64,000 nt of DNA, from assembly GCA_018466975.1 (NCBI GenBank), contig CM031561.1, positions 3,720,001-3,784,000 of the forward strand. The letters run 5' to 3'. This DNA comes from Sparassis latifolia. Taxonomy: Eukaryota > Basidiomycota > Agaricomycetes > Polyporales > Sparassidaceae. The translations under genes and the position numbers were made by a program. The notes under the pieces were generated by a model. It saw only the letters and a list, made by a program, of their open reading frames with translations. It was not told where the DNA came from and ran no database searches. Below, piece after piece: positions 42,005 to 53,087 of the stretch (position 1 is the stretch's first letter; each line of letters begins with the position of its first letter).

Positions 42005-42243
42005 TGTTAGAAATCGCGCCTTAGTTCCCAAATAGGAAGGTAGTGATGGCGGGTCAAGATGCGTCGGGGCGCGTGATTGCGCGTCCTAAAATAGATTTCT
42101 GTATATATACAGTTCTAGACGCTCCACTTTATATAAGCAAATTTCTTTCTTTGTCTTTCTTTGTAATCATGCCCTCGGTTTGTCTGCCCTTGGGCGCTCC
42201 CCAATTTCTGGAGCTCCAGAAATTTGGGCGCTACTTTCCAACA
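42005..42243 (-). repeat. Copia 5' LTR
   Basis: 239 bp with intact TGTTGG...TAACA ends on the minus strand, followed outside by the AATTC duplication. Confidence 0.95.
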
Positions 42244-42248
42244 AATTC

Positions 42249-43813
42249 TATGCATCCACACTTCAAATTCAACGCTTCATATTTAAACCTCGAGCTTCTG
42301 CGCACAGTGACACACGCGCTTCCCTTGGATTCGTCACGCGTTTCAATTCACGGAGACACTATGATTTCGTGAATTTTCTGGATCTTCTCGCACTTCACTC
42401 TCTGCAGATCAATCTATGGTGATACGCCGGGACTTCTTCGAGAGTCCTGAGGAAATAACGATAACAGGGAGCAGGGAATATCAGAATCTTTCCAAGTAGG
42501 TACGACTGAATTGCCTTTTCCATTTCTCATGCTGCTCGACGACAGGTTTATGGAAGTCTTGCAACCTTCAGTTCGATACGTCTGTTGAGAAAACCACGGA
42601 ACCTCCCTTTGATATCTCTGCAAAGAATGCTTGCCCGGGGTCCACTGCAGCGCGCCGCGGTAGTGGGCGTTGTCGTCGTTGCGGATGCGGGCGGCGTCTA
42701 ACGGCGGACCAGCTCACGGAACTTCTGCCGTGGAGGGCGTTATGTGATGCGGAGAATACCTCTGACGTGGTGCTCGAGATTGGACACTGGCGCAGCCGCG
42801 GATTATAGGCTGTCGTTGGCTCGAAGCGGCGTGTCACCTCGCAGAAATCTACTTTTACGGCCCGCGGACGAAACTACCGCTGGTGAGCACCGCAACAGCG
42901 CGACATACAATGTCTCCAGGTCTCAGCCGCGAGAGCAATTTTCAAAATATTTGCGAGTACTCCACCCCGACGGACTGGTGGTTCCCAGTCTTCTTACTCC
43001 TTGTCATATGCTGCAAAGTCTGCACAGTGGACACCACAAACTGCAGCAGTGCGCATCTAACATACATTGTGGTCCTATCAAGTCTAGGGATGTTTCTGAG
43101 GGGTACTATGCCCGTTCAGTCGGCGCACCCCCTTAATCGGCACCTTGCTACATCTCCCTCCGTTTGGCTCCATTCGTTTTACTACTTCGTAGGTATCCTC
43201 TATACTATATCTGCACTCTTTTTGAGCTTGAACAACGGGGAAGGGAGGGGTATTGGTTGAGTCCGTCATTTCTTTACAAGTCACGCTCCAGTCACTCTGC
43301 GCTTCATGCTGTGCTGTTACTATGGGTAACACAAGTGTGACCGCTGAATAGGAGGGTGTACCGACTGAACAGTCACGGTCAGGCATGGTAGCTCTCGGAG
43401 TTCATCACCAAATTCAATTCAATTGCAAGCAATATAACTCTCCGCAGTACTATAGAGCAGGTGCGTACGTACTGGGAAATGAAGGCATTGTGATAACCCC
43501 GAGACCTTGCAGCTGCTTCGATATCGACTGTCAGCGCTGTCAGCGATCCGGATCCATGGTGCTGGAACTCTCGGATGTCTCCGCCCATGGAGTGTCCTTA
43601 TAAACCTTGGGCCGCCAATATGATCCCATACCCTCTACCAGCAGCCTTTCCTGTTGAGTTCTCTCTCTCCAACGACCAATCTTGTTTCTCATCTCAAATT
43701 GTTTCACTACAGACTTGTCAAAGTTCAAAGGCCGTAGTCAACAGTCGATCCACTCAGTAATATTCCTTTACCGGCTTTTTTCACGGATTTTGACCATCAT
43801 TCTCACTTAGACA
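42249..43813. other. Intergenic, no gene recognised
   Basis: About 1.5 kb between the copia element and the nucleotidyltransferase gene. A plus-strand frame at 42883-43260 contains two or three hydrophobic stretches but no recognised family and no splice support. A TTATAAAC sequence at 43598 lies 215 bp before the next ATG. Confidence 0.4.
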
Positions 43814-44551
43814 ATGTCTAATAATCCCGCCCTCGATGCTTGTGCTGTTCTTGCACCAGCACTGGAGAGTCTCGGAGTTCAATACGCTCTGATGGGCGGT
43901 GCCGCATGTGCCGCGTTAGGCTCTGGACGTGCTACAAGAGATATCGACCTGTGCATCGTCGCCAATTCTCAGTATGATGCTGACAGACTGTCTCAGCACT
44001 TGAGGACCCTTCCTCAATTTACGGAGGTTGATGAGGACGGCGTTGGGGTTCTCACTCCCGCTATCCGACTCGTTGATAACACTGTCGTTCCTATCGAGAT
44101 CTTTGACTCGAGCACATGGCCGGAGCGTCCTCAGTACCAATACGTCGAGAGCGATTCGATCGATCGCGTCCTTTCCAACGGCACTACCGTCTCTCTCTTC
44201 TCCGCCCCTTGGCAGCTTCGCGAGAAGATCGCGGCTGCCCAGCAGCGCGGACAGCCGGGCAGCCTTAAAGCAATGACGGATATTGCAGATATCAGGTTTC
44301 TCTGCTCAATCATTCCGTCGGACCAGCGTCAACAGGGCCTCCTCGAATTCGCCGACCCGCAATATGTTGACGCATTTCAGGGTTTTTTGCAGCGCCCTGA
44401 CGTGGATGACGGTCTTCGCCAACAGCTCTCCGAGATAGTCTCTGTTGTGGATATTGAACTGCTTCCGGGGCCTAGTGGGACTGGAGGTGGCCCTAGCGGG
44501 AGTAGCGACGGCTCGCATGGCGGAGGGGGGTATCCCCACGACGAGCTTTGA
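43814..44551 (+). CDS. Nucleotidyltransferase-fold protein
   Basis: Intron-less 245-codon gene. The N-terminal half has the signature of the minimal nucleotidyltransferase fold: GG at residues 28-29 within YALMGGAACAALGSGR, then TRDIDLCI at 41-48 giving the D-x-D metal-ligand pair, and a candidate third carboxylate in VPIEIFD (about residue 102). The pattern is close to the MNT/AbiEii-like group of transferases found widely in bacteria and as orphan families in fungi. A helical C-terminal part (SAPWQLREKIAAAQQRGQPG, LKAMTDIADIRFLC) resembles the helical cap of that group. It ends in a low-complexity Gly/Ser tail. Substrate unknown; fungal members have no established role that I know of. The lack of introns in an intron-rich region is notable and could reflect transfer or retroposition. 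Start at ATG 43814 (MSNNPALDACAVL). Confidence 0.75.
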   Translation: MSNNPALDACAVLAPALESLGVQYALMGGAACAALGSGRATRDIDLCIVANSQYDADRLSQHLRTLPQFTEVDEDGVGVLTPAIRLVDNTVVPIEIFDSSTWPERPQYQYVESDSIDRVLSNGTTVSLFSAPWQLREKIAAAQQRGQPGSLKAMTDIADIRFLCSIIPSDQRQQGLLEFADPQYVDAFQGFLQRPDVDDGLRQQLSEIVSVVDIELLPGPSGTGGGPSGSSDGSHGGGGYPHDEL

Positions 44552-45169
44552 CCTTAATCCACCATTACTTCACATACCAGTGTGACTCTCTTCCAATATC
44601 GGCAAACGAAAGTCACTTGTAGTCTATGTCTACGGTACGCGGATTGGCGACGGTTGACTTTCAATTTGCATTGTTCTGCTTAGATTATAGATGATCTCAT
44701 TCTCATCCCCTGAGCCAGAGCCACAACTGTCTCGACGGCCTCTCTCTGATTGTGTACTACTCAGATTCTCATGAAGTCTGTCTGTATTGTAGTTATATCA
44801 TGAAACACTGCGATTGGTCCTATGTAATTGTCTTGGCGGTTTCCCAACTGCTTTTAACGCGCATGGATGAAAGAGCGAGATTGATCATTTTGGAGAAATT
44901 GAGACCCGAGCTAGTTGAGGTTCTGCAACTGACTACTACTAACTCGTATTACTAGCCGTTATTTCGCTCTTCCCCTTCTGTCGCGATGGCTCATAAATGA
45001 TTCCGTGTGGTGGTGCAGAGCCCACACCAGTTCAGATTGGGCACTGCGAACAGCGTCCCACTTCTTCAATACGATCGGACCAGTGGTGAGCGGTCTATGA
45101 TATCGTCGTCTGCCCGATGTAGCACTAACCTTGGTGCACGTTCAACGTTCAGTCTCTGGAATCCGGTTA
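44552..45169. other. Intergenic, no gene recognised
   Basis: Only short frames; nothing supportable. Confidence 0.4.
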
Positions 45170-45766
45170 TCATCTGATCACGCAATGCGCTCCTTGCACT
45201 GCTAATCGAAATGGCCAGATAACGCGCAGGAGCAGCAAGCACTCCTGCCAAGTTCTGTGCCTGCCAGGTCCTCTGCACAAATCTCGAGCGGCGGGGCCCG
45301 CAGCGGGCCGCGCGATCACGACGAGGTCAGGAGGGTTCTGCCCTTCAAGTCCACTCGCTGCGCCGGTGGTAGCTAGGTAGGTAGGTAGGTAGGTCTGCCA
45401 GACTTCACCTGAAAAACAACTCAGCGTCCGCTCAGGGGGCAGCCACGCCGCAGATCTTGAAGCGGCGATCAGAGCCTTACACAGACTGAAGGCGGTTGGT
45501 AAGTCACGGGCATTTTCAAGAGACCTATCGACGGAGAGCTTGAGTGGTTGACTCTTATTAAGTCGTCGAACGAGCTTATCGAGTGAGAAGGAATAGAGAT
45601 CGATTTCTTGCAGATGGTGGTAGCGCACCAAAGGCGTGAGATGAAAGACGTCCGGTAGGACCTGACTGATTAGCTTGCAACCAAGTCGTTCAAAGACCGT
45701 GATCGTAACATCCAGGTGTTTCAAACCACCAACTCTGCAGAGACAAGCCTCCAACTCGGAAGACAA
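45170..45766 (-). other. Open frame, possible F-box/LRR-like fragment
   Basis: A 198-codon frame whose first 80 residues look protein-like (LEACLCRVGGLKHLDVTITV; HHLQEIDLYSFSLDKLVRRL) in the style of leucine-rich segments from basidiomycete F-box proteins. The second half runs across a TAGG microsatellite and G+C-rich DNA and is probably not coding. No F-box is visible. Most likely a decayed fragment; could be chance. Confidence 0.25.
45375..45394. repeat. (AGGT)5 microsatellite
   Basis: Five perfect AGGT units inside the doubtful frame above. Confidence 0.9.
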
Positions 45767-46268
45767 GGCAGACGATCAAAGACATCGACCAGAAGGAACT
45801 CGTACATCCTTAAATGTAGTGCTCTTGAGGGAAACAATTACCGCTTGAAGGGCGGCAGGTATGGGGACCTCAGGTTGCTCATCCGTGATAGCGGAAAGCG
45901 AAGGACGTCACGCATAACAACACCGTATTCAGTGAAGATGTGAGGGCGCCTGCCCTGACGTTGACCGATCCGGGTGTTCGCAGCCGGGCACTGCCACGGG
46001 AGTGAGTGGACGCTTCAATGAAACAGTGCACATCGTTGTGGTATCGACGAAGGTATATATATGGTGAGAGAACAATAGAGCGAACCAAATGTCAACAGAC
46101 TATGAATCCACCACAGAACTGCCGCATGTTCACAGAGCACGAACGCACAGAACAGAACCACCGAGACGAGTATGATCCGTGGGCTTACACATGCCCAATC
46201 TGCAACTGAATTAGAGGGCTATGTATCGAGAGTATTCCAGTTCGACGAACAGCTCTCCAAACGTCGTA

Positions 46269-47498
46269 TCAGTCGAAGTAAATGCCTCCGTTGATATTGA
46301 TGCTCTGGCCTAGTCACCACATATTCAATCAGCCAACCTCCAGAGCCACCTCCACGAAATTATGCCACTCACCGCTGACAAAGTTATTATCTTTTTGTGC
46401 AAGGAAGGAGACCAGGTTGCCGATGACGGAGGGCTGTGCACCTGGAGTGCTCTTCTGTAAACGCACCGCCTCGATCTATACATCTGTGGTGAGCCACATG
46501 ACGAGGGACAACGACGGGCTACTAACCGGGGGTACGTCTTTGTCGTCCTCAACTTTTTTGGACTCCGTTACTATCCAAGAGTTATATCAAGATCATGAAC
46601 GTCTCTGTAAACGTGTGGACGTACACATCGGAGTGTAAATAATACCAGGGCAATAACTGTTCACAGTGATGTTGTACCTCGCCCATTCAAGAGCTGAAAC
46701 AAAGTATCAAGGAAGCCTTAACTGTACTTCCTACGAGATCAAGGAGGCCAAAACGCACCACAAGTTTGAGTAAGTCCGCGCACGGCAAATTTCGACGCGG
46801 AGTACGCAGAAAGATTGGTCATACCTGGGCGTGCAAAATCCTCATAAGCTCGAGCGCCTTTGGTTGCGGATGCTAAGCAAACGTACCCGTCTTGCCAGCC
46901 AATGAACTGGCGCCTAGAGATCGCTGATGAATATTCGCAAAACACGCCACAGAACCAAAAAAATTGCTGACCGATGATTCGTCCACCTCGGCCTTGCTTG
47001 ATCATCTGCAGAGCTGCATACTTGAAGGACAGGAAGATACCTGTAGCATTGATAGACATAACGCGATTGTATTCTTCGAGAGTAGCTGTGACAGCTCATC
47101 AGCATATCGTATGTCACAGAAGACAGGAAACAGACTCTCGATAGCAGGCTTGTTCATGACGATGCCCGCGTTAGCAACCATCTACAAGTCAAAAAAAGCA
47201 TTCAGAATACGCGGTGCTTAGCTTGGACACAAATACATACCACGTCCACACCGCCGAGAGAGTCTACAACTTTATCAATCACGGCCTTCACATCACTCTC
47301 CTTCGACACGTCTCCGGTCACAGCAACAGCTCTTCTGCCCGTCTTGCGGATCTTCTCAGCAACCGCATTGAGTGACTCTGCGCTTGCGGAAACATCGGTC
47401 ACGGCAACGTCAAGGCCATCATTTGCAAGACGCAAGGCGACGGCCTCTCCGATTCCTCGAGCGGCACCAGTGACGATAGCAATACGGGCAATAGACAT
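46269..47498 (-). CDS. Short-chain dehydrogenase/reductase, paralogue 1
   Basis: NAD(P)-dependent classical SDR. Exon 1 (47498-47241, 86 codons) begins MSIARIAIVTGAARGIGEAV with the TGxxxGIG nucleotide-binding motif. Exon 2 (47181-47136) gives MVANAGIVMNKPAIE with the NAG motif. Exon 3 gives VMSINATGIFLSFKYAALQM and GRGGRIIG; short exons then supply ASSLAGKTG and the catalytic YSASK (AYSASKFAVRGLTQTC), followed by ALEWARYNITVNSYCPGIIY, VIGNLVSFLAQKDNNFVSG and the end GQSININGGIYFD with TGA at 46269-46271. Around eight introns of 45-60 bp. The motifs are closest in my judgement to diacetyl/acetoin reductase-like fungal SDRs, but the substrate is not established. First of three same-strand paralogues; no lesion seen. 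Confidence 0.85.
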
Positions 47499-48334
47499 TG
47501 ATGAAGAGGCGTATAGAGAGGCATCGCTCTGCACCGAGTATTAAGGCGGTCCCTGCGTAACTAGCGAAGTGTCAGCAAAATGCCCGCGCCGCCTGCCAAA
47601 GCTCCCATGACCATGGTTCGTCAAACGTTTATTGCGTGGTCGGCCGAAGTCCTATCTGGCCTGCGAAAATACGACGTCGCAGCTCGATCAGAGCCAGCTC
47701 CGCTGATCAGACCTGACCAAGTATGACCGTACATCGTCTCCTCCTGACTTGTTACCATGCGACCAAAGTCTGTGTGTGCCGAAGTTAGCCACTGACATCG
47801 TGGCCGACGAGGTACATGATACGTACCTGAGCTATGCAATTGGCGGAGTCGGTGGATTTTACTCGTGTGCTCGTTTCCTCGTCGAATCAGACGTCCGCGG
47901 TTCGCGCGTTCCGTGGCTTGACAGTCCAACCTCCGGTCACAGGCCAAGCTAATCGAAAATTTATGATAGATCGAATGAGATCGTGTCAGCTGGTCAAATT
48001 CAAATCTCATGAATCTTGGCGCCGATGAGCTGAATGCTGCTTAAGATCCTCGGATCAGCGAACACTTTCCAGTTCTTCCCCCACAATCGACTACTCCATC
48101 TGGGCTTCAAGCACTTTTTGTTGCCCCCTGGCTAAACTGACGAAATTATGCAATCCATGGCCCGCTCGAACTAAGAACATGAGGTTACAGCGACTTCGGA
48201 CTGACGGAGAACGGAGAACGGATGAATTCGAACCGACTACGCTACACAAAATAGCTCAGGTACGTAATACCTCGTCGGCCGGCTTGGTAATACGAGACAA
48301 AAGAGGCAATGTAGGTAAAAAAAACATATGTAAA
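47499..48334. other. Intergenic spacer upstream of SDR 1
   Basis: Contains the promoter side of SDR paralogue 1 and the downstream edge of a LINE fragment. No gene seen. Confidence 0.4.
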
Positions 48335-48812
48335 CTAAACGAAGAGGTGATGGAGGCGAGGGGGAAGCGCGATGGTAGAGGCAGCCGTTGTCGAACGATC
48401 AGGACGTAACCTGCGTTTATATTCAGCCCAGATTCTGCCGGCGAGAAAGATGCATGCTCGATGCCAACAGTGCGCGATTCTGAGCAGAAGGCGGCGGCGC
48501 GGGAGTGTTTCGCCTTCTGGTAAGGGCGGTAATACACCGAGAAAATATCTCGCATGATATAGGGGCCACATATCATGGTCAGTGAACAATATGCGTGCAG
48601 ACGAGAGGATTTGCACTGAGAGGTCATCGGGGGCGGCGGCAGTAGTGAGAATGCCCGATGTCTCAGTGAGGGTGTCTGTACGAGCGTGTTCGCGATGAGG
48701 TGCGAAAACCGGACATATGACGAAGACGTGATGTGCGGTTTCGAGGGCGTCGCACCCGAAATGGCATCGCGGGGAGATGTTTCCAAAGCGGTGGAAGGCA
48801 GTACACTACCGT
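48335..48812 (-). pseudogene. LINE (non-LTR retrotransposon) 3' fragment
   Basis: A minus-strand frame open for about 159 codons encodes the C-terminal end of a non-LTR reverse transcriptase. It has the post-RT zinc-finger CHFGCDALETAHHVFVIC (C-x3-C-x7-H-x4-C), typical of LINE ORF2 ends, followed by LSVQILSSARILFTDHDMW and a Leu/Arg-rich tail. A stop sits just upstream at about 48815, so this is a 5'-truncated copy, as is usual for LINE insertions. It lies between SDR paralogues 1 and 2 and explains the larger spacing there. Confidence 0.6.
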
Positions 48813-49814
48813 GACGACAATCATGCGTGACAATTGCCACACCTCTTACCTCAAGTACTGCGATCTGTCTGAGAACATATGTCAACCAAACCACTTCAAC
48901 AACCTATACTTCTGACATCGAATGTGCTACAGTGAGTCCGTAAGCCTGAAAGCTCACGGTACTACCACCGCTTCTCGGACATCCAAAACTACTCTGCCAC
49001 CGCATTGACATTTGATGATGCAAATCCTGGTTCATTTGAACACTGTGCTGGGTTGGCCATACCGTCGTTGCCACTTCTTGGTGAATCTTTCTTGAGCAAA
49101 TACTTCAAATCTTCCAACTGCAGGTCTAGGGTACATTCAATTCTGGCAGTGTGGTGCGCATCGGTGAAATTATCCGGCTGGGCGTTGATGCAATGCGCGG
49201 CATGCCAGGGATTAATGAAGCAATGGCATTGTATTGGGAGCGAGGCTACTAGGTTGGGTCCAGGAGGTATGGGCAGAATCGCCAGGGGTGTTTTCCCGAG
49301 ACTAAGATCTCTAACTGTCGCACATGAAGTACACAAGGTGGCACTCAATTATTAGAGGAGTTCAGACATACCAATTTGATGAAGCGGGACACCCAAGCTC
49401 TTCCCAGCGAATGTTGGGATCGAGAGAACTGATCACCAGAATAAGGGGGGAGAGTCCATATAACCAGCAGCTGGCAAGACTTTATAGGCAGTTTCAAGTT
49501 TCGGGTAAGACCGCTGCACTGGTGGGCAAGCACACTGGTACAGCGTCTGCGACTATGACTGCCCCTATCCCGACTACAAACCTATGCCGAGGCCACGTCA
49601 TGACATGCCCGCGAAGAACGCCGTGCAGAGAGGGCGCGGAGGGCAATTTTACCTCGAAAAACACCCTCAGGTCGGGTCTGCCGTGTTCTGAGCACGACGC
49701 ATTGGCAGATGCGAATCATCGAGCGCGAGCTTACATTCATTGATCACCTCCCAGCAGGCGTGACAAACGAAAAGAAAAACCGGGATCCGCACTAGTAGTC
49801 CCCACTCAACCATA
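48813..49814. other. Intergenic, no gene recognised
   Basis: No supportable gene. Plus-strand frames at 49005-49355 and 49324-49743 have no domain and no conserved-looking stretch. Confidence 0.4.
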
Positions 49815-51025
49815 CTAAAGACCCCCGTCAACATTGATGCATTGACCTGCACGTCGACACGATATCATGAGCGACTCATCTTCCGACGCTTCAAACACAG
49901 TGCTCACCAGTGATGAAGAACGACTCCGGCTTCGCGAGATAGGAGACAAAGCTCGCAATGACCGTCGGTTCAGTTTGCGGGACATCAAGGGGTGATCCTG
50001 CGAACTGACTTCCGAAGTCAGTCAGTGTCGAAAGGTATGAGCTAAGTAGCCTCACCTTCTTCGCCGTCGAGACTGATCCCCCGTTGTTAGTATCGTCAGC
50101 ATGCAAAGCTGGGGTCATGTGGTCATGTCAGGACATAGCAGCTTGACATAAACGGGGATTTTGCACGAACTCGTCGGAGTGAGGATGACACCCGGGGCAT
50201 AGCCATTCACAGTGATCTTATGCTTTGCCCATTCCGAAGCTGGGACACGTTTGCTCGTGAAGTACGAGTATAATTTGCAATGCACGCACCACAGCTCTGA
50301 ATGATCCCGCGAGCAGCGAACTTTGATCCGCTGTAAGCACCCATATTTGCCGCAGCTAGAAAATATTCTTCGTTCAAAACGGGGTAACCGAATCGACCTT
50401 GCATAACATACCTCTCTTACCATCACCGGCCGAAGCCCCTATGAACGGTCCCTTCAGTCGCTGCAATAATCAATTACATGACATGGCTCACCTATAATCC
50501 TGCCACCTCGGCCCTGCTTGATCATCTGCAGAGCGGCATACTTGAAGCACCAGAACAAGCCTTTGCCGTTCACGGAGCAGACGAGATCAATATCTCCAGA
50601 CGTGGCTGTGGTGACTGTTAGAGCATATAAAACGAAAGCAGGTAAGAAGACGTACTCTCGAGCATGGGCTTGGAGACCATGACGCCGGCGTTCGCAACCA
50701 TCTACGGGAAGTAGCGTCAGCTTTATCAGCGTATCCACAATTCCGCAAGACGCACCACGTCCAATGAGCCAAAGGTTTCCACGGTCTTGCCAACCAAGGC
50801 CTTCACATACTCCTCGGACGATACATCCCCAGGAACGGCGATCGCACGTCTTCCTTTGGCCTCAATTCGCTTCACTACCGCCTTGAGTTGCTCAGACTTA
50901 GTTGGAAGGTCGTTCACGACAACGTCCAGGCCGTCCTCAGCGAGACGCAGCGCGATAGATTCTCCCATGCCCTGAGCGGCACCAGTGACCACCGCAATAC
51001 GCAAAGACGTATCAACAGTCGACAT
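49815..51025 (-). CDS. Short-chain dehydrogenase/reductase, paralogue 2
   Basis: Starts at ATG 51025 (MSTVDTSLRIAVVTGAAQGM); exon 1 is 51025-50756 (90 codons), with TGAAQGMG in place of TGxxxGIG. Exon 2 (50701-50656) reads MVANAGVMVSKPMLE. Further exons give GLFWCFKYAALQMIKQGRGG, ASAGDGKRG, the catalytic YSGSK (MGAYSGSKFAARGIIQSC), ASEWAKHKITVNGYAPGVIL, EPTVIASFVSYLAKPESFF and a C-terminus GQCINVDGGL with TAG at 49815-49817. Exon borders match paralogues 1 and 3, showing origin by tandem duplication. All splice junctions I followed keep phase, so it is probably functional. A TATA box lies 74 bp upstream of the ATG. Substrate unknown. Confidence 0.85.
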
Positions 51026-51098
51026 CGTAGCTTGCAGCGAGGAGAGCGAGAGAAGAGGAGCAGTTGGAACGCACGGTTCAGGAGGTCTGCCCTCCCGA

Positions 51099-51105
51099 CT
51101 TTATA
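51099..51105 (-). promoter_or_regulatory. TATA box of SDR paralogue 2
   Basis: TATAAAG on the minus strand, 74 bp before the ATG at 51025. Paralogue 3 has a similar element about 71 bp before its ATG. Confidence 0.5.
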
Positions 51106-51854
51106 ATCGCTAGCCCATTGCTTGGCGGGGGCGGAGAGACAGACTCGGCGGAGCAACCACGATCAGCCAAGAGGTAGGTAAGTCCGGTGGTATCCTCTAC
51201 CACCAAGTGTTCTGCCACAAGTGATAGGATCTCGGCAGGATCCCAAGAGAACCAAGCTGTCTAGGTTTCCGAATGCAGGAGGGGGTCAGGGGTGCTGAGC
51301 GAATTTTCCAGCAGGGGGTCCAGAGGTTTCCAGAAAGGTCGGGAACCGCTGAGCGAAATTTCCATCCAGGATGGGGTCCTGAGTCGCCGAGCAACGTCTG
51401 CAAGAGGGGTCAGAGGTCGCCGAGCGAGCTTTCCAGGAGAATGATGAGTTGCAGAGCCAGATTTTCAAGAGGTGAGCAGTCACTGAGGGAGGCCTCCAGA
51501 AGAGAGGTCAAGAGGCACTTGGTGGGTCTGCGCATATGATGCGCCCTAGGATTTTGCTGTGTTGCACCTTCGGTCTTTACTGCATCGCGCTCCGAGTCCA
51601 ACTGGACCCTAGTACAGAAACTTCCAAGGGAACATGTTAGACATATAATGATAGATCACGCACCAGAATTCCGCAGACATTGTGAAGTTGGATGATCGAA
51701 CGAAATCAAGATCTTCTCCAAGGACTAACATTCACGTGCTGATTCTGTATCCGTACACAATTCTTGAAATGACATAATGAAGGACGTCGGATTATGCAAT
51801 CCCAAGTTTCCTCTCAGGGAAATTCCACCACCAGTACTGAACGGCATGTGCTGC
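51106..51854. repeat. Spacer with a degenerate tandem repeat
   Basis: Between SDR paralogues 2 and 3. From about 51294 to 51440 the motif GC(T/C)GAGC(G/A) followed by a TTTCCA-like block recurs at 51294, 51348, 51385 and 51419, with AGGGGGTC-like blocks between. Spacing is irregular (54, 37, 34 bp). Non-coding; a decayed minisatellite is the simplest reading. Confidence 0.45.
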
Positions 51855-53087
51855 TCAGTCGAAAAAGGAGCCTCCATTGATGTTAATACACTGGCCTAGA
51901 GATGCCCACCACCCAATCAGCACTTTCCTCAATGGTCTTTGAACGTAGAACTCTAATACCCACCGCTGATAAACTGAGATTCGGGCCTTGCGAGGTAGGA
52001 TACGAGCCCTGCAATGGCAGAGGGATCTGCCTCCGGTGAGTTCGCGGGCATATGAAGAGACTGCGTCACAGTAGGTGATGTGAATGACAGTGAAGTGAAA
52101 GACGACCTAGACCAGACGGCGCACCTCCTTGAACACAGCTGGACCAGTGCGCTTGGGATCATTAGGATCTTGGACTGTTTACAGGATTTCTATTAGGTGA
52201 TCGATACGAAGGAGATTAAACGAACTCATTGGAGTACGGACGAGTCCGGGGGCATAGCTGTTCACGGTAATTCCATGCTCAGCCCACTCAAGTGCTGCAT
52301 GTCATCAGAATTAGTGAGAACTCACGTCCTAGTCACCGGGAAGGATAGTCCACCTACCGCAAGTCTGCGTCAGACCTCGTACAGCGAACTTCGAGCTACA
52401 GTACGCAGACAGAGCGAATGCTCCTGAGCAGGGATTACAACGTACATAAGAAGCAAAGAAAGCTAAAACAATTGCTTTGACACACCCGTCTTGCCAGCCA
52501 TGGATGCGGCACCTCAAAGCAAAAAATTAATTGGTTCACAAAAACAACTTAGAGTATCCCTCACCTATGATTCGGCCGCCTCGCCCTTGCTTGATCATTT
52601 GCATAGCAGCGTACTTGAAGCATAAGAAGGTACCTATGACATTGACAGACATGACCCGATTGAAATCTTTGACAGAAGCTGTCATCGCATCGAGTCAATA
52701 TCAGTCACAGGGTAGTTTCGGGGTGAACACACTCTCAAGCACAGAATCAACCACGAGGATGCCTGCATTGGCAACCATCTATAATCCTACAATTCAGTAT
52801 CCGTGTGTCCGGTGAGAATGACGACGTACCACGTCCACGCTTCCCAGGTCATGAACGGCTTTATCAACCATAGCCTTCACATCGTCCTCGTTGGACACGT
52901 CCCCTAGAATAGCGACAGCGCGTCTGCCCTTCTGCTGGACCTTCTCAACCACGGTTGCCAACCCGGCCGCCATGGGAGCTAAGTCATTTAACGCCAAATC
53001 GTACCCATCCTCTGCGAGGCGCAGGGCGACGGCCTCTCCGATGCCTCGGGAGGCGCCTGTAACAAGAGCAACGCGGGGAGTGGACAT
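51855..53087 (-). CDS. Short-chain dehydrogenase/reductase, paralogue 3
   Basis: Starts at ATG 53087 (MSTPRVALVTGASRGIGEAV). Exon 1, 53087-52830, has 86 codons like paralogue 1. It continues with MVANAGILVVDSVLE, VMSVNVIGTFLCFKYAAMQM, GRGGRIIG, AASMAGKTG and the catalytic Tyr/Lys in YCSSK (LSAYCSSKFAVRGLTQTC), then GITVNSYAPGLVRTPM, SAIAGLVSYLARPESQFISG and the end GQCININGGSFFD with TGA at 51855-51857. Splice donors such as GTACGT and GTGTGT are intact, and no lesion was seen. It is the most upstream member of the tandem trio. Cofactor and substrate are not determined; the GASRGIG loop without a basic residue following gives no firm NAD/NADP prediction. Confidence 0.87.

Larger units (their letters stand above)
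37373..42243 (-). mobile_element. Ty1/copia LTR retrotransposon, degraded
   Basis: Full-length 4,871 bp element on the minus strand flanked by AATTC duplications. 5' LTR at 42005-42243, gag with zinc knuckles, protease, integrase, reverse transcriptase, RNase H, polypurine tract and 3' LTR at 37373-37604. Integrase lies before RT, the copia order. LTRs differ by about nine transitions in 232 aligned bases plus a 7 bp length difference, so this insertion is older than the gypsy one. Stops and frameshifts occur throughout. The purine block AAGGGGGAG abuts the 3' LTR. The sequence just inside the 5' LTR (GGTTATGAGCCCCGGCTC on the minus strand, 41987-42004) is where a primer-binding site would be; its tRNA partner was not determined. 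Confidence 0.95.

Noticed and set aside
42883..43260. Plus-strand frame with hydrophobic stretches
   Set aside because: No recognisable family, no splice support and flanking DNA looks non-coding.
48200..48260. GGTTCGAATTC on the minus strand, like a tRNA B box
   Set aside because: No matching A box, no acceptor or anticodon stem could be drawn. No tRNA gene was found anywhere in the window.
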